The notes beneath the pieces are model-generated. The model saw only the letters and a list, made by a program, of their open reading frames with translations, was not told where the DNA came from and searched no databases. From Alkaliphilus metalliredigens QYMF (GTDB lineage Bacteria; Bacillota; Clostridia; Peptostreptococcales; Natronincolaceae), in NCBI RefSeq assembly GCF_000016985.1, contig NC_009633.1:3329539-3393538 (forward strand): DNA of 64,000 bases. Reading direction: 5' to 3'. How positions within the stretch are numbered: the first letter of the stretch is position 1; each line of letters begins with the position of its first letter. Positions 1-9,384 of the stretch are shown here, in pieces. The translations under genes and the position numbers were made by a program.

Positions 1-270
1 TGATTGCCTTTTACAGAATTACGATTCAAATTCTAAGAAAAGCTAATGATACAATTGCATTTTGTGGCTTTTCCTACTTCTACTGTTGGAGATAACATAC
101 TCCCACAGAGATCTTTTGAGAGCTTGTGATTTGATTACGAATTTTCAAGATTTCCTTGCACAAAAAAATAGGGAATAGCACTTAGAAATTAAAGTACTTC
201 TCCCTACCTACTCCCCTGTAAATTATTTTTCTAATGTCTTGTCATTAGCTTCCTTAAGAGAAATAGTGTT
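1..270. other. Window edge, no gene recognised
   Basis: I see no convincing coding frame, RNA or repeat here. The stretch is AT-rich and lies downstream of the minus-strand methyltransferase gene. Confidence 0.4.
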
Positions 271-888
271 TTATTTTTGATTCTTAATTATTATCTTTTT
301 AACAATATCACCGGTCAAGTTCGTGGCTTGAACACTGTTAAAACCTGCTTTCTCAACATTTTCTACAGTGTTCCTGTTAATATTTGCCCCATATAGATTT
401 ACTATTAATGGATTGAATATATCCATCAATAACCCTAATACCTTTTGTTCACTTCGCACGTGTTCAATCATGATTATTTTTCCATCAGGTTTACATACCC
501 TTCTGATCTCTTTTAATCCTTCTATAGGGTCAGGTACAGAGCAGAACACACAAGTGGTAAATACCATATCAAATGTATTGTCAGCAAAGTTCATATTCTG
601 CACATCCATCTGGATTAATTCTACCTTTTTATTAAGCTTCTTTGCTTTTTCTCTTGCTTTGGCAAGCATTTTATCACTAAAATCAATTGCTATTATGCTT
701 ATATCATTGGGGTAATAGGGTATGTTTTTACCTGTTCCCACTCCAACTTCTAAAACCTTGCCTTTCAAATCCTTAGTAACTTCTACCCTCGATTTTTTTA
801 GAGACATAACTTCCATGGGCTGTTCAAGTATGTCATATACCTTCGAAACTCTATCGTATTTTTTTCTAATTTTTTCGGTGTTATCCAT
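271..888 (-). CDS. Class I SAM-dependent methyltransferase
   Basis: Cytosolic methyltransferase of the UbiE/PmtA-like class I fold, about 205 residues. The SAM-binding motif I reads LEVGVGTGKN near residue 45, followed by an acidic strand end (AIDFSDKM) and the motif IV region FDMVFTTCVFCSVPDP. The substrate cannot be read from the sequence; quinone, phospholipid and small-molecule methylation are all possible. The frame extends six codons further upstream, but an AGGAG box lies just before the internal ATG (MDNTEK), so I start there. The gene stands alone after the radical SAM gene on the same strand, with a gap of about 70 bp. Confidence 0.85.
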   Translation of the reverse strand: MDNTEKIRKKYDRVSKVYDILEQPMEVMSLKKSRVEVTKDLKGKVLEVGVGTGKNIPYYPNDISIIAIDFSDKMLAKAREKAKKLNKKVELIQMDVQNMNFADNTFDMVFTTCVFCSVPDPIEGLKEIRRVCKPDGKIIMIEHVRSEQKVLGLLMDIFNPLIVNLYGANINRNTVENVEKAGFNSVQATNLTGDIVKKIIIKNQK

Positions 889-960
889 TTTTATTTCTCC
901 TAACATTTTATTGTCATTGGATTTATACGTTCTTGAAATTTATGTTGAAAATATCTAGTG

Positions 961-2283
961 TTAATAATGTTCTACCTTGATATCTTCATTAATTTTTCCA
1001 AAATCATTTTCCCTAATACTAAATTTGTATCCTAAATTAACAATTAAATTATGAATTATATTTGTTCTAGACCTTCTCATTCTTTTCAAAATGGATCTAA
1101 ATGAGTAAAATTCCTTTCTAAACCACATATAACCCTCATATAGTTCCTTGGCTGTCATGTTTTTAGGTTGATAAGCTACCGTGGTTTTTCCATTGTAATA
1201 CCTCCAGTCTTGAGATAATAGCCTTCCTTCTGTTTTAAATTGCTGGTATAGAGGTGTTTGAGGTAAAGGAGTTAATATGCTTACAGTCACACCATCTATC
1301 CCTAAGTCATTGCAAGCCTCCAGTGTTTTTTTAAAGGTATCTTTTTTATCATAATCAAATCCAAAGATAATCCCTGCCTGTACTGATATGCCATAAGTAT
1401 GTATTAAATCAATGATTTGTTTGTATTTCACTACATCATTCATTCCTTTATTTACCCCCTGCAGACTTTCCTCGGAAAAGGATTCCAACCCAATAAATAA
1501 ATACATACACCCAGACTCCCTTGCCAATTGAAGTAGTTCTTCATCCTGACATCTCTCCAGAGTAACCTGGGCAGCCCACTTTTTATTAAGTTTTTTTAGT
1601 TCCTTCATCAGGATTTTTGCATACTTTATGTCTCCAAAAAAGTTATCATCCCAAAATACAAAGTACTTACTCTTAATGCTTCTTATATCTTCGATCACCT
1701 CTTGTATCGGTCGCATCCTGAATTCATCAAAGTAGATCTGTTTTAAGTTACAATAGCTACATTGATAAGGACATCCCCTTGTAGCAAAGACTGCACCCTT
1801 TGTAAAATATCTCTTGCCTATTAAATCCCTTCTTGGGATAGGTAAATTGTCTAGAGATGGCACATCAATGCAGAAGTAACGCTCTAAGGGGGTGTTATCA
1901 TAAAAATCATTTAAAAATTTTGGCCATGTTTCCTCAGCCTCTCCAATTATAATGTAATCACAATGCTCCTTAGCCTCATCAGGTAATAGTGTGGCATGGG
2001 GTCCCCCCATTACAACCTTTGAACCCTTTTCTTTAAATCTCCTAGCAATTTCATAGCAATGGGTAGCATTTGATGTATTAACTGTTAATGCCACCAGGCT
2101 AAAATAGTCATCATAGGGAACCCTCTGATTATACTCATCTATTAAGGTAATTTCATATTTTGACTCATCGATAAAGGCCGCTAAATATGGCATGGTTATT
2201 TGAATAAAATTATTGATTTGTTTCTTTCTAAAGCGATTAATTTCGTTATTCTCTGGTGTGATCAATAAAATAGATCTTCTCAT
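961..2283 (-). CDS. B12-binding-domain radical SAM protein
   Basis: 440-residue radical SAM enzyme with an N-terminal cobalamin-binding-like Rossmann domain (about residues 30-135, with the GGPHATLLPDEA segment) and a radical SAM core. The [4Fe-4S] ligands are C171, C175 and C178 in CPYQCSYC. No DxHxxG cobalamin-ligand motif is visible, so cobalamin, if bound, would be base-off without the usual histidine. Family members do methylations or ring rearrangements on diverse substrates; the substrate here is unknown. The SAM methyltransferase gene downstream on the same strand could be co-transcribed. A GGGGAG box lies upstream but at a long spacing, so the exact start is less sure. Confidence 0.85.
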   Translation of the reverse strand: MRRSILLITPENNEINRFRKKQINNFIQITMPYLAAFIDESKYEITLIDEYNQRVPYDDYFSLVALTVNTSNATHCYEIARRFKEKGSKVVMGGPHATLLPDEAKEHCDYIIIGEAEETWPKFLNDFYDNTPLERYFCIDVPSLDNLPIPRRDLIGKRYFTKGAVFATRGCPYQCSYCNLKQIYFDEFRMRPIQEVIEDIRSIKSKYFVFWDDNFFGDIKYAKILMKELKKLNKKWAAQVTLERCQDEELLQLARESGCMYLFIGLESFSEESLQGVNKGMNDVVKYKQIIDLIHTYGISVQAGIIFGFDYDKKDTFKKTLEACNDLGIDGVTVSILTPLPQTPLYQQFKTEGRLLSQDWRYYNGKTTVAYQPKNMTAKELYEGYMWFRKEFYSFRSILKRMRRSRTNIIHNLIVNLGYKFSIRENDFGKINEDIKVEHY

Positions 2284-2794
2284 CCTGTACGCATCTCCCC
2301 TGGGATTATTGTAAAGCTCATATTTATTCCCCCCATCCCGTATCTAACGTGGACATATAATGTATTCTATCATTATACCTAATTATTCTATGAAGAACAT
2401 AAATAAAAGGGATCAAATTCGCCTTAATACACCTAATCGATGGCCTAACTGTGTCAATGGAAAATATCCTAGGGTTAAGACTACGCATAATATTAGAAAT
2501 GTCATAGAATCATTAAGGAAATCAAACCATTGAAGTGTCCAACCATATTGAAAGCCTAAGAAAATGTCCCCTTGGCATGTAGGCTGCTAGAGAAGCTCTC
2601 TTTTAAGCGCTTTACTGCCTTATGTTACACCATGGGATTGATTAGCTTTGAGGTGTTGGTGAAATATATATGTATCGAAAAGAAATGTTAAGCAAGAAAC
2701 AGATGGAAAGTATGGGATTGAGTAAAACAAGCATTTTATAGTTTTAGTATAAAAAATTCAATTTATAAGGATACTATTTTAGGAGGTGTTACAT
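2284..2794. other. Intergenic region, divergent promoters presumed
   Basis: About 500 bp between the divergent radical SAM and manganese catalase genes. It holds a 47-codon plus-strand frame (2390-2533) and a 23-codon frame near 2670, neither with a convincing ribosome site or recognisable sequence. The AGGAGG box for the catalase is at 2781-2786. Confidence 0.4.
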
Positions 2795-3490
2795 ATGTTT
2801 AAACATGATAAAAAATTGCTTCGAGAAGTGAAGGTGGAAGGGCCCAATCCCCAATACGCTGCACTACTTCAAGAACAACTTGGAGGGGCTAATGGAGAAC
2901 TAAAAGCGGCACTACAGTATCTATCCCAAAGTTTCCGTATTAAGGATCCTGCCATTAGAGACTTATTCCTAGATATAGGGTCAGAGGAGCTAAGTCATAT
3001 GGAGATGGTGGCTCAAACAATTAGTTTACTTAATGGACATGATCTAAATGTAGAAAATGTATCTTTAGGGGAGATACAAAATCAAGTGTTAACAGGACTA
3101 GCTCCCGATTTAGTTAATGCTTCAGGTGCTCCATTTACAGCTGACTATGTGAATGTAACTGGTGACTTAGCAGCAGATTTATTATCTAATATTGCAGCTG
3201 AACAAAGAGCGAAGGTAGTATATGAATATCTTTATCGTCAAATTGACGATAAGTATGTAAGGGAAACAATTGATTTTCTATTAAACAGAGAAGAAGCCCA
3301 TAATGCAATGTTTAGGGAGGCCTTCAATAGAATTTCTGATACGGGCTCTAATAGAGATTTCGGAGTGACCTCTGATTCAAAACTTTATTTTGATCTATCC
3401 TCACCAGATAGACATTTTGAATCTCCAAACCCTGTTCCACCAAGCTTTGATGACCCTAATCAGCCAACCGATCCTAATCAAATGAACTAG
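2795..3490 (+). CDS. Manganese catalase family protein
   Basis: 231-residue ferritin-like four-helix protein of the dimanganese catalase family, which disproportionates hydrogen peroxide. Expected metal ligands are visible: E35 (NGEL), E65 and H68 (SEELSHME), a glutamate in the third helix (IAAEQRAK) and a histidine in REEAHNAMF. In spore formers, relatives (CotJC, YjqC) are often spore associated. The start is the ATG at 2795, eight bases after AGGAGG; the open frame begins earlier at a GTG inside the Shine-Dalgarno region. The C-terminal 45 residues are rich in Pro, Asp and Asn, as in longer family members. A second, ruined copy of the family lies at 7301-7660. Confidence 0.9.
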   Translation: MFKHDKKLLREVKVEGPNPQYAALLQEQLGGANGELKAALQYLSQSFRIKDPAIRDLFLDIGSEELSHMEMVAQTISLLNGHDLNVENVSLGEIQNQVLTGLAPDLVNASGAPFTADYVNVTGDLAADLLSNIAAEQRAKVVYEYLYRQIDDKYVRETIDFLLNREEAHNAMFREAFNRISDTGSNRDFGVTSDSKLYFDLSSPDRHFESPNPVPPSFDDPNQPTDPNQMN

Positions 3491-3526
3491 ACCTTCTTTA
3501 CACTAGCATAAACCCACCTTATTACA

Positions 3527-3557
3527 AAAGCCTTGATAGTTTCAGTTTCAAGGCTTT
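3527..3557 (+). terminator. Rho-independent terminator after Mn catalase
   Basis: Ten-base inverted arms AAAGCCTTGA and TCAAGGCTTT around an 11-base loop, running into a T tract. It lies 37 bp after the catalase stop codon. Confidence 0.85.
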
Positions 3558-3614
3558 TTTTGTCAAGAAACACACCAACAAGGTGCTGAATTCAGTATAT
3601 TACTTTTTATCTTA

Positions 3615-3854
3615 TTGAAAATTTCCAATAGAGCTCTAACCACCACCACAGTTCCTATCGCCTTAGTCTTGATACCAGAAGAATTAAGAAGGAGTACCTT
3701 ATTTATAACACTCGATGATACTCTTCAATCAAAATATGGCAATAAATTTGATTGTTATGCTAAGTACTTTGACCATACAAGAAAGACACAAGGTCAATAT
3801 CTTAAAGGACATTACTTTGTCTCTGTAGCACTGAATATTCCTTTGTATTACTAA
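3615..3854 (+). pseudogene. IS4-like transposase fragment
   Basis: A 79-codon open frame with TTG as its first possible start. Its sequence (LDDTLQSKYGN, then KYFDHTRK and YLKGHYFVSV) resembles the segment around the first catalytic aspartate of IS4-type DDE transposases of clostridia. The rest of the roughly 400-residue transposase, including the other catalytic residues, is absent on both sides. No terminal repeats are visible nearby. It is best read as a stranded insertion-sequence fragment; the exact IS family is from memory. Confidence 0.55.
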
Positions 3855-3922
3855 GATAAAGTGAGGTAATTAAGTATAAAAGCACCTACCTAAGCAGATG
3901 CCCTTTATAGTATATAAATATT

Positions 3923-4279
3923 CTATCTATTGGCAAACCACACCCTATAATCATATAAAGCTACTTTACCATCATCATCTAAATATAACGCTTTTAAATC
4001 ACATAAAGGAAAATAGCTTTTAAATCTGTCAAATCTAACTTCCACTATGATCCAGTATAAATCTTCTTCACTTTCCACTTTTATCACCTTTAATTTATCA
4101 CCTTGCTGGATAAAACAACTAGGTTCTTGATATTCATTGACTTCTGCTTCAAACGGGAATTCCAATTTTCCTATAAGATATTTGCTCTATGTTTGATATA
4201 GTTCCATATCATCATCTGCAATATCAGCAATCACATTTTGTATTCTCTCATCTTGTTCATCATGTATTTCCCATTTCAT
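3923..4279 (-). pseudogene. CcbP-like calcium-binding protein, split by amber
   Basis: The frame from ATG at 4279 runs MKWEIHDEQDERIQNV through DDDMELYQT, meets an in-frame TAG at 4187-4189, and continues in the same frame (SKYLIGKLEFPFEAEV) to the end (DYRVWFANR). The joined product is 118 residues apart from the stop. The C-terminal part matches what I recall of the small acidic CcbP calcium-binding family (EFPFEAEV, FPLCDL, YRVWFANR). A TTG at 4165 preceded by AGGA could start the 80-residue C-terminal piece alone. Family assignment is moderate; the in-frame continuity across the stop is directly readable. Confidence 0.6.
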
Positions 4280-4302
4280 CTATACGTCAACAAGAACCGT
4301 CC

Positions 4303-4352
4303 CTCTTGTCTAACTCCTCTTGTCTAACTCTTGTCTAAATACTCTTGTCTAA
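4303..4352. repeat. Four CTCTTGTCTAA repeats, REP-like
   Basis: Perfect copies of CTCTTGTCTAA start at 4303, 4317, 4328 and 4342. Just before them is GTCAACAAGAACCGTCCCT, a sequence that resembles the GGGACGGTTCT-type dispersed repeats of some clostridia (recalled, not checked). Confidence 0.6.
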
Positions 4353-4353
4353 A

Positions 4354-4392
4354 AGAGTCAACTCACTTCGGAACTTAAATGAGATTGACTCT
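4354..4392 (-). terminator. Probable terminator of the HD/HDOD genes
   Basis: Near-perfect arms AGAGTCAACTCA and TGAGATTGACTCT with a 14-base loop. On the minus strand the hairpin is followed by TTTT and lies 28 bp after the stop of the HDOD gene. Confidence 0.6.
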
Positions 4393-4420
4393 ATTTAGGT
4401 ATTTAATTAGCAATCATCAT

Positions 4421-5292
4421 TTATACATCTAATACAAAGTGATAATTTGCTTTCTCAACTTCATCCGGCAACTGATTACCGATCTTATCCATCATCTCTC
4501 TGGTTACCCCTAATGATTCCATTAGTCGTGTATTTAAGTTATGATTAATGTTTACACCCAAAAGCTTTTCATAGTAAATTGTGCTAATCACATCTGCCAA
4601 ATGTATCAGTTTCAACTCATCTGTCATTGTCTTCGATAAAAAGGGAGTATGATGAAATGCCACAATATCAACAATATCTGCACGTATATTCCACTTTTCA
4701 CAAAGCCAGGCGCCTACCTCTGAATGGGTCACCCCCCTAAAAACGATCTTTCTGCAATGATCTGATGTACTCCCGTCTGAAGCTTTAGTGTTACATCATC
4801 TAGTATTTCAGGAACACATGTGTCCAGTACAGCAATACCAATATCATGTATCAATCCGTACGAAAAGAGTTTGTATTTATCACCAATTTTCAGTTCAGAT
4901 GCTAACATACTACTGGCTAAGGATGTTCCTAATACATGTTTAAAATAATGTTTCATACTAAATGACCTTTTCACGGCTTCTTTTTCTGACACACTTGAAA
5001 AAAGTTGAATAGTAATAAAAAATATCAAAAGATTTTGTACTGTTTGCATACCAAGGTAAATAATCGCTTCTTTGATTGTGGAGATTTCTTTATTGGTTCT
5101 AAAATATCCTGTGTTTAAGTTTTGAATCATTAAATCATTAAGTTTATCTACTTTATTGACTTTCTCAACCAGGTCATCAATATCTAATTCCAAGGGATTA
5201 TTAAGTATATTTAAAATTTCACTTATTTCCTTTGATGGCATAGGTAGCATCCTACAACTTTCCAAGCATTGAAATAATTCTTCTTTTTCCAA
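4421..5292 (-). pseudogene. HDOD-domain signalling protein, frameshifted
   Basis: Two frames together encode one HDOD-type protein of about 290 residues: an N-terminal part to AERSFLG and a C-terminal part THSEVGAWLCEKWN. The break is a run of six G (minus strand; C at 4732-4737). With five G the frame reads LGVTHSEVGAWL, which is the normal family sequence. HDOD proteins are non-enzymatic or degenerate HD relatives in signalling. The likely start is TTG at 5292, seven bases after GGGAGG that follows the stop of the upstream HD gene; the two genes form an operon. A +1 slip in the homopolymer, a sequencing error or phase-variable expression would all give this picture. Confidence 0.75.
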
Positions 5293-5308
5293 TGAGGTTC
5301 CTCCCTGC

Positions 5309-6496
5309 TTATACATGATTTATTTCGATGAAATGTTCAAGAATATACCTCTTATAATAACCCTTATCTACTAGCTGACTTAAGATTTCTAGTGCTCTTT
5401 CCCTGGACATACCAGCTCGATAAATCCTATCTTCAATTAATGCCTGATAGATATCACAAATAGCCATGACCTGAGCTTCTTCCGTAAACATTTCTCCCGA
5501 AAGACCTTCTGGATAACCTGTTCCTAGCAGGTTTTCATGGTGGTTAGGTCCCCATTCAGCAATTTCTTCGAACCCCTTTATTTGTTTTAATATGAACTTC
5601 GAGTAATAAGGGTGTTTTTTTATAACCATCATTTCTTCATTGGTAAGCTTTTCTGGCTTATCTAATATCTCGTTAGAAATGATGAGTTTACCAACATCAT
5701 GTAAGTATCCAGAAATCCTCATTTTTCTACACTTCAATTCATCATAGCCCAATGCCTTAGCCATTTTATAAGCTCTATCTGAGATCATTTCTGAGTGGTG
5801 GTGAGTAAATGCACTCTTCTTATCAATAATCACTGCGAAGGCTTTAGAGATTTGTTCTAATTCATCTATACCAATTTTAATGGCTTGAGTTGGTATCAAG
5901 GGTAATAATAAAGAATGAATATCATAAACTCCCAGGTCTAACCATAATTTTTCCTGCTGAAGTAACGTCAATAATACATCAGTCAGTTCAGGATTAAATC
6001 TTACACCTTTTTCTTTTTCTAACATACTTCTGAATTCGTTTCGATAGTGAAGGTTATCCTGCCTTCGATCATAATTCAACTCAACATAATCTGCTAATGC
6101 GACCACTTGTGCTAAAAATGGAATCTCATCCTCTTTATATTTTTCTACTCCCGAACCATCCCATCTTTCATGGTGATATTTTATGATCTCTGCAATTTCA
6201 TCTTCAATTGGTAGTGCTTTTACAATTTCGTATCCCGTTTTAGAATGAGAAGTGACTGAGACGGTTTCTTCCTTATAAAATATTTCTCTTCCATTTAGTA
6301 GAATTGAATGAGTCATTCCAATATCATGTAGTATTGCTGCTTGAAAGGTTAAACTCAAGAACTCTGTTTTCTTTAGTTTAAGAATTATTTGCATAGCGAT
6401 ATAAGCGACTCTTTTGGAATGTTGAAATGGTCTATTCTCAGCTATGTCTAATAATAATGAAAATGATAATAAAAGCTCGTTCAGATTAATTTTCAC
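5309..6496 (-). CDS. Double HD/HD-GYP-like domain protein
   Basis: 395 residues with two HD-type domains. The first (residues 20-150) has AAILHDIGMTHS and HHERWDGSG. The second (about 235-390) has GYLHDVGKLI and HHENLLGTGYPEG, a variant of the HHExxDGxGYP signature of HD-GYP cyclic-di-GMP phosphodiesterases. Whether either domain hydrolyses c-di-GMP is open, since the GYP motif of the second is changed at the Asp-Gly positions (LLGTGYP). There is no membrane segment. It starts at GTG 6496 after AAAGGA and is followed, after a GGGAGG box, by the HDOD gene, so both probably act in one signalling unit. Confidence 0.8.
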   Translation of the reverse strand: MKINLNELLLSFSLLLDIAENRPFQHSKRVAYIAMQIILKLKKTEFLSLTFQAAILHDIGMTHSILLNGREIFYKEETVSVTSHSKTGYEIVKALPIEDEIAEIIKYHHERWDGSGVEKYKEDEIPFLAQVVALADYVELNYDRRQDNLHYRNEFRSMLEKEKGVRFNPELTDVLLTLLQQEKLWLDLGVYDIHSLLLPLIPTQAIKIGIDELEQISKAFAVIIDKKSAFTHHHSEMISDRAYKMAKALGYDELKCRKMRISGYLHDVGKLIISNEILDKPEKLTNEEMMVIKKHPYYSKFILKQIKGFEEIAEWGPNHHENLLGTGYPEGLSGEMFTEEAQVMAICDIYQALIEDRIYRAGMSRERALEILSQLVDKGYYKRYILEHFIEINHV

Positions 6497-6836
6497 GGTT
6501 ATTCAAATCCTTTCTCATAATCAATATTCAATAACATCCCATTGATTTAATATGTTTGTTTTGTTATATGTACCTAAACAGATTATCTCTCTATCATATA
6601 AATTATATTTAAACATATCATTTCCTTTATTAATTCACTAAATTTCCCTAAACTTCACACGACATATATCGACAAAATAGTCAAATACTAATAAACTTCT
6701 ATGCTTTTTCACTCACCGCGTAGGATTTGTATGGTTAATGGTATAATTTTACTTTCCCTACTTTCATTGAAATTTTTTAATATAATTACCTATCGTCAGT
6801 AGTCACTTGGCCTATAACCTTTTGTCTAAAGAAGAT
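6497..6836. other. Intergenic region upstream of HD operon
   Basis: AT-rich, presumably containing the promoter of the HD gene. I see no gene, RNA structure or repeat that I can support. Confidence 0.4.
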
Positions 6837-6869
6837 AAAAGCCTGTAATCATTACGATTACAGGCTTTT
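6837..6869 (-). terminator. Terminator of the former tRNA-Arg
   Basis: Thirteen-base arms (AAGCCTGTAATC and its complement) around an ATTAC loop, with A/T runs on both sides, so it could work in both directions. On the minus strand it begins 3 bp after the CCA end of the tRNA fragment, the position expected for that tRNA's own terminator. Confidence 0.8.
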
Positions 6870-6872
6870 GTT

Positions 6873-6917
6873 TGGCGCGCCTTGAGGGATTCGAACCCCC
6901 GACCTTCAGATTCGAAG
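6873..6917 (-). pseudogene. 3' fragment of tRNA-Arg(TCG), att-site scar
   Basis: On the minus strand the sequence runs from a CTTCGAA anticodon loop (anticodon TCG), through TCTGA, a five-base variable loop, a good T-arm (GGGGG TTCGAAT CCCTC) and acceptor AAGGCGC, to GCCA. The 5' half is missing: upstream bases pair neither with TCTGA nor with the acceptor. A tRNA 3' part from the anticodon loop to CCA, kept with its terminator, is the typical distal attachment site left by an integrated element. The expected element side is the higher-coordinate side, but no intact tRNA-Arg occurs in the rest of the window. Confidence 0.7.
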
Positions 6918-7300
6918 TTGTGGCTCTTACTATTTTCAACTATGGGTAAGTATGTCTAACCACTTTAATTTCAATGTTTATCATTTTTGCTTTTTTGTGC
7001 CAATTGCTAACTTTAGGGTACTTTTTTCAAAAAATGGCACGGAATATTTTTACTCTTCACCTTACATTTCTATCAAGTTAACGCTACATATTATATTTTA
7101 ATTCTAAATAATCCAACACCATTAGATTTAATATAAAGCTCTATACATTGCTGTCTTCCATACGTTTTAATGTGCAGCTTCACTTAACCCTGATATCTTA
7201 TATACTTCCAAAATGTAATAATATATATTTCTTATTTCTTCTATAGCATGAACACTATACAAAGCATTCAATTAGTTATATTAATCTAATTATATCAAAT
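6918..7300. other. Gene-poor stretch inside degraded region
   Basis: AT-rich DNA between the tRNA fragment and the catalase remnant. No open frame, RNA or repeat that I can support; probably old integrated-element DNA. Confidence 0.35.
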
Positions 7301-7660
7301 TTACATAAATAATGGTGTTTGTATTAAATTATCAGGTGCATATAGTTCATTTTTATATATAGGCTTTCGACACTCTAATCCTATTAAAGAACAAAAATCC
7401 TGCTGATATTCCTGCACAATCCTTAATGCTTCACCAAAGCGTTGTAAATGTACTACTCCCTTTCCCTTAGGAATCTTAAAGTATCCTTTAAGCCTGGGGC
7501 GTCTGTTAAGTTAATTAAATGCTCATAAACAGATCTGGCCTTTTGCTCTGCTGCCATGTCTTCATGAAGGTCTGTTACTGGTCTATATGATTTTAGATAT
7601 AGATCCCGGTCCAATTTATTCTACATATAAAGGATTCCCTACAGGCTCTTCAATACATTC
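7301..7660 (-). pseudogene. Manganese catalase (CotJC-like) remnant
   Basis: The minus strand encodes the C-terminal half of a CotJC/Mn-catalase protein in pieces: IGPGSISKII, then, after an indel, RPVTDLHEDMAAEQKARSVY to TLRFLRERE, then, after one missing base (GAG-TAG instead of GAG-GTA-GTA), VVHLQRFGEALRIVQEY to a TAA at 7301. The retained E (AAEQKA) and H (VVHLQ) correspond to metal ligands of the family. The upstream side ends four bases from the IS66 terminal repeat, and the N-terminal half is not found beyond the IS, so a deletion accompanied or followed insertion. Confidence 0.75.
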
Positions 7661-7711
7661 TTTCGTAAGCGTCAAAACGCCCACACCTTGACAAAGATAT
7701 GGACGCAATAA

Positions 7712-9306
7712 TCAATTTTTAGATGGCACCTTACAGGAGTCAGGGATTGAATCTGACCAAGGAAGAAGTTCATCTATTTGATTTGGATCGCTAATATCTA
7801 TGTTCGGTAATTTTTCAAATAGGTATTCAAGATAATGAAATGGACTTAGGTGATTGGCTTTAGCTGTTTCAACGATACTATAAATAATGGCGCTTGCAGC
7901 TGCACCATGGGGTGATTTATTGAACAACCAATTTTTTCTTCCGATAACAAATGGTTTTATTGCTCTTTCTGCTCGATTATTACTTAATTCAATCTCACCG
8001 TTTTCAAGAAATGTTTCGAGCTTTGACCATTGATTGAGACAGTAATTTATGACTTTACCAAGTCCGCTTTTAGGAAGAACTTTTGGTTTCTTTTCATTTA
8101 GCCACACCAAGAAAGCCTCAAGAACGGGTTTGCTTTGTTCTAGGCGTGCTATGTATCGCTCTTCAGATGTTAACTCTGAAAATGAGCGTTCAATATGAAA
8201 AAGCTTATTGCAGTAATCACGACCTTCTTTTGCCAGGGTAGAGGTGGTATTTGCATCTTTGGGTAAAGATTTCAATGCATCCACAAAGCCCCTTCTTGCA
8301 TGGGCAAAGCAACCCATGATGGAGACATCCTCAACCTGGTTATATCCTGGATATCCATCGGTCTGAATAACTCCTTTGAAGTCTTCAAGAAAAGCCTTAG
8401 GATGCTTCCCGGACCTTGATGGCTGATATTCATAGAGGAAAATAAGAAGGCTGTATTTCCCAGTAGCATAAAGCCACATGTAGGATTTACTCTTTGCATC
8501 CTTTCCATCTTCGCTAAGCACCTGCAGTGTGGTCTCATCTATGTGTAAAAATGATTCTTCAACAAGTCTCTTATGCAAAGAATCATAGATTGGTTTGAGC
8601 CACTTGTTGGCTCCGTGTATCATCCAATTGGCAAGGTTTTGCCTTGAGATATCAATACGGAAGTTTATGAACTGTTGCTCTTGTCTATAAAGTGGAATGG
8701 CTTCTGCATACTTCCGATTCATTACAAAGGCCATAAGGGAAGGTGACACAAAACTCCCTGGTAAAACAGCATTAGGTGCTTTGGCTGTGATAATTGGTGT
8801 TTTTTCATTATCCCTTTGGCAACATCTACAGGCATATACATGACGAACATGCTCAACTACCTTCACTTGAGCTGGAATAACCGTTAACTCCTTACGAATT
8901 TCCTTGCTATGGTGTGCAGTGGATTTTCACATTCAGGGCAAAATTGCTCATCTTCTGGAAGTGTGTACTCGATTACTTCTACCGGAAGATCTGCCATGGT
9001 ATCCTTATTTAAGCCTTTAGATTTACTTCTTTTGTAAGTGATTTCCTCAAGAACGGGTTCTTCAAGATTAGGACGCATGGCTTTCTCTGCTTCATTAAAA
9101 AAGGAAAGCTGATCCTTTGGAGTTTTCTCGCTGGAAGCACCATATTTATTCTGAGCACCTTTTCGAATTTGCTCCTCATACCATGTCACTTTTGCAGTGA
9201 GCTCTTGGATCTGTTGTTCTTGAAGGACACACTTATTCTCTAATAATTCTAAGGATTTATCTTCATTATTAAGTTGTTTTATTGTTGGATTTTCAATGGT
9301 TTTCAT
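7712..9306 (-). pseudogene. IS66 transposase TnpC, frameshifted
   Basis: IS66 transposase of about 530 residues in two frames. The N-terminal part (9306 down to about 8910) holds a coiled-coil/leucine-zipper-like region, KYGASSEK, and the zinc-finger start CPECENPL. The C-terminal part holds the second zinc pair (CRCC), the DDE catalytic region (HIDETT, TDGYPGY) and ELSNNRAERAIKPFVIGRKN. One G is missing near 8905-8908: adding it gives the expected IGKEIRKELTVIPAQVKVVEH reading through the break. The catalytic residues themselves remain. Confidence 0.85.
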
Positions 9307-9384
9307 ACATCTATTATACCATTTTTGTTAGGACAAAAAAAGAGGTAAAACGAAAAAAAATACGGATTTTCAATACTTTTAAGA

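Noticed and set aside
2390-2533. 47-codon plus-strand frame upstream of the catalase
   Set aside because: No ribosome site, no recognisable sequence; likely chance.
4421-4732. Separate gene starting at GTG 4732
   Set aside because: It is the C-terminal part of the HDOD gene displaced by the G6 tract, not an independent gene.
6873-6917. Complete tRNA gene
   Set aside because: The 5' acceptor, D-arm and 5' anticodon strand are absent.
8272-8538. Open frame antiparallel/overlapping within tnpC
   Set aside because: Shadow of the IS66 transposase in another frame.
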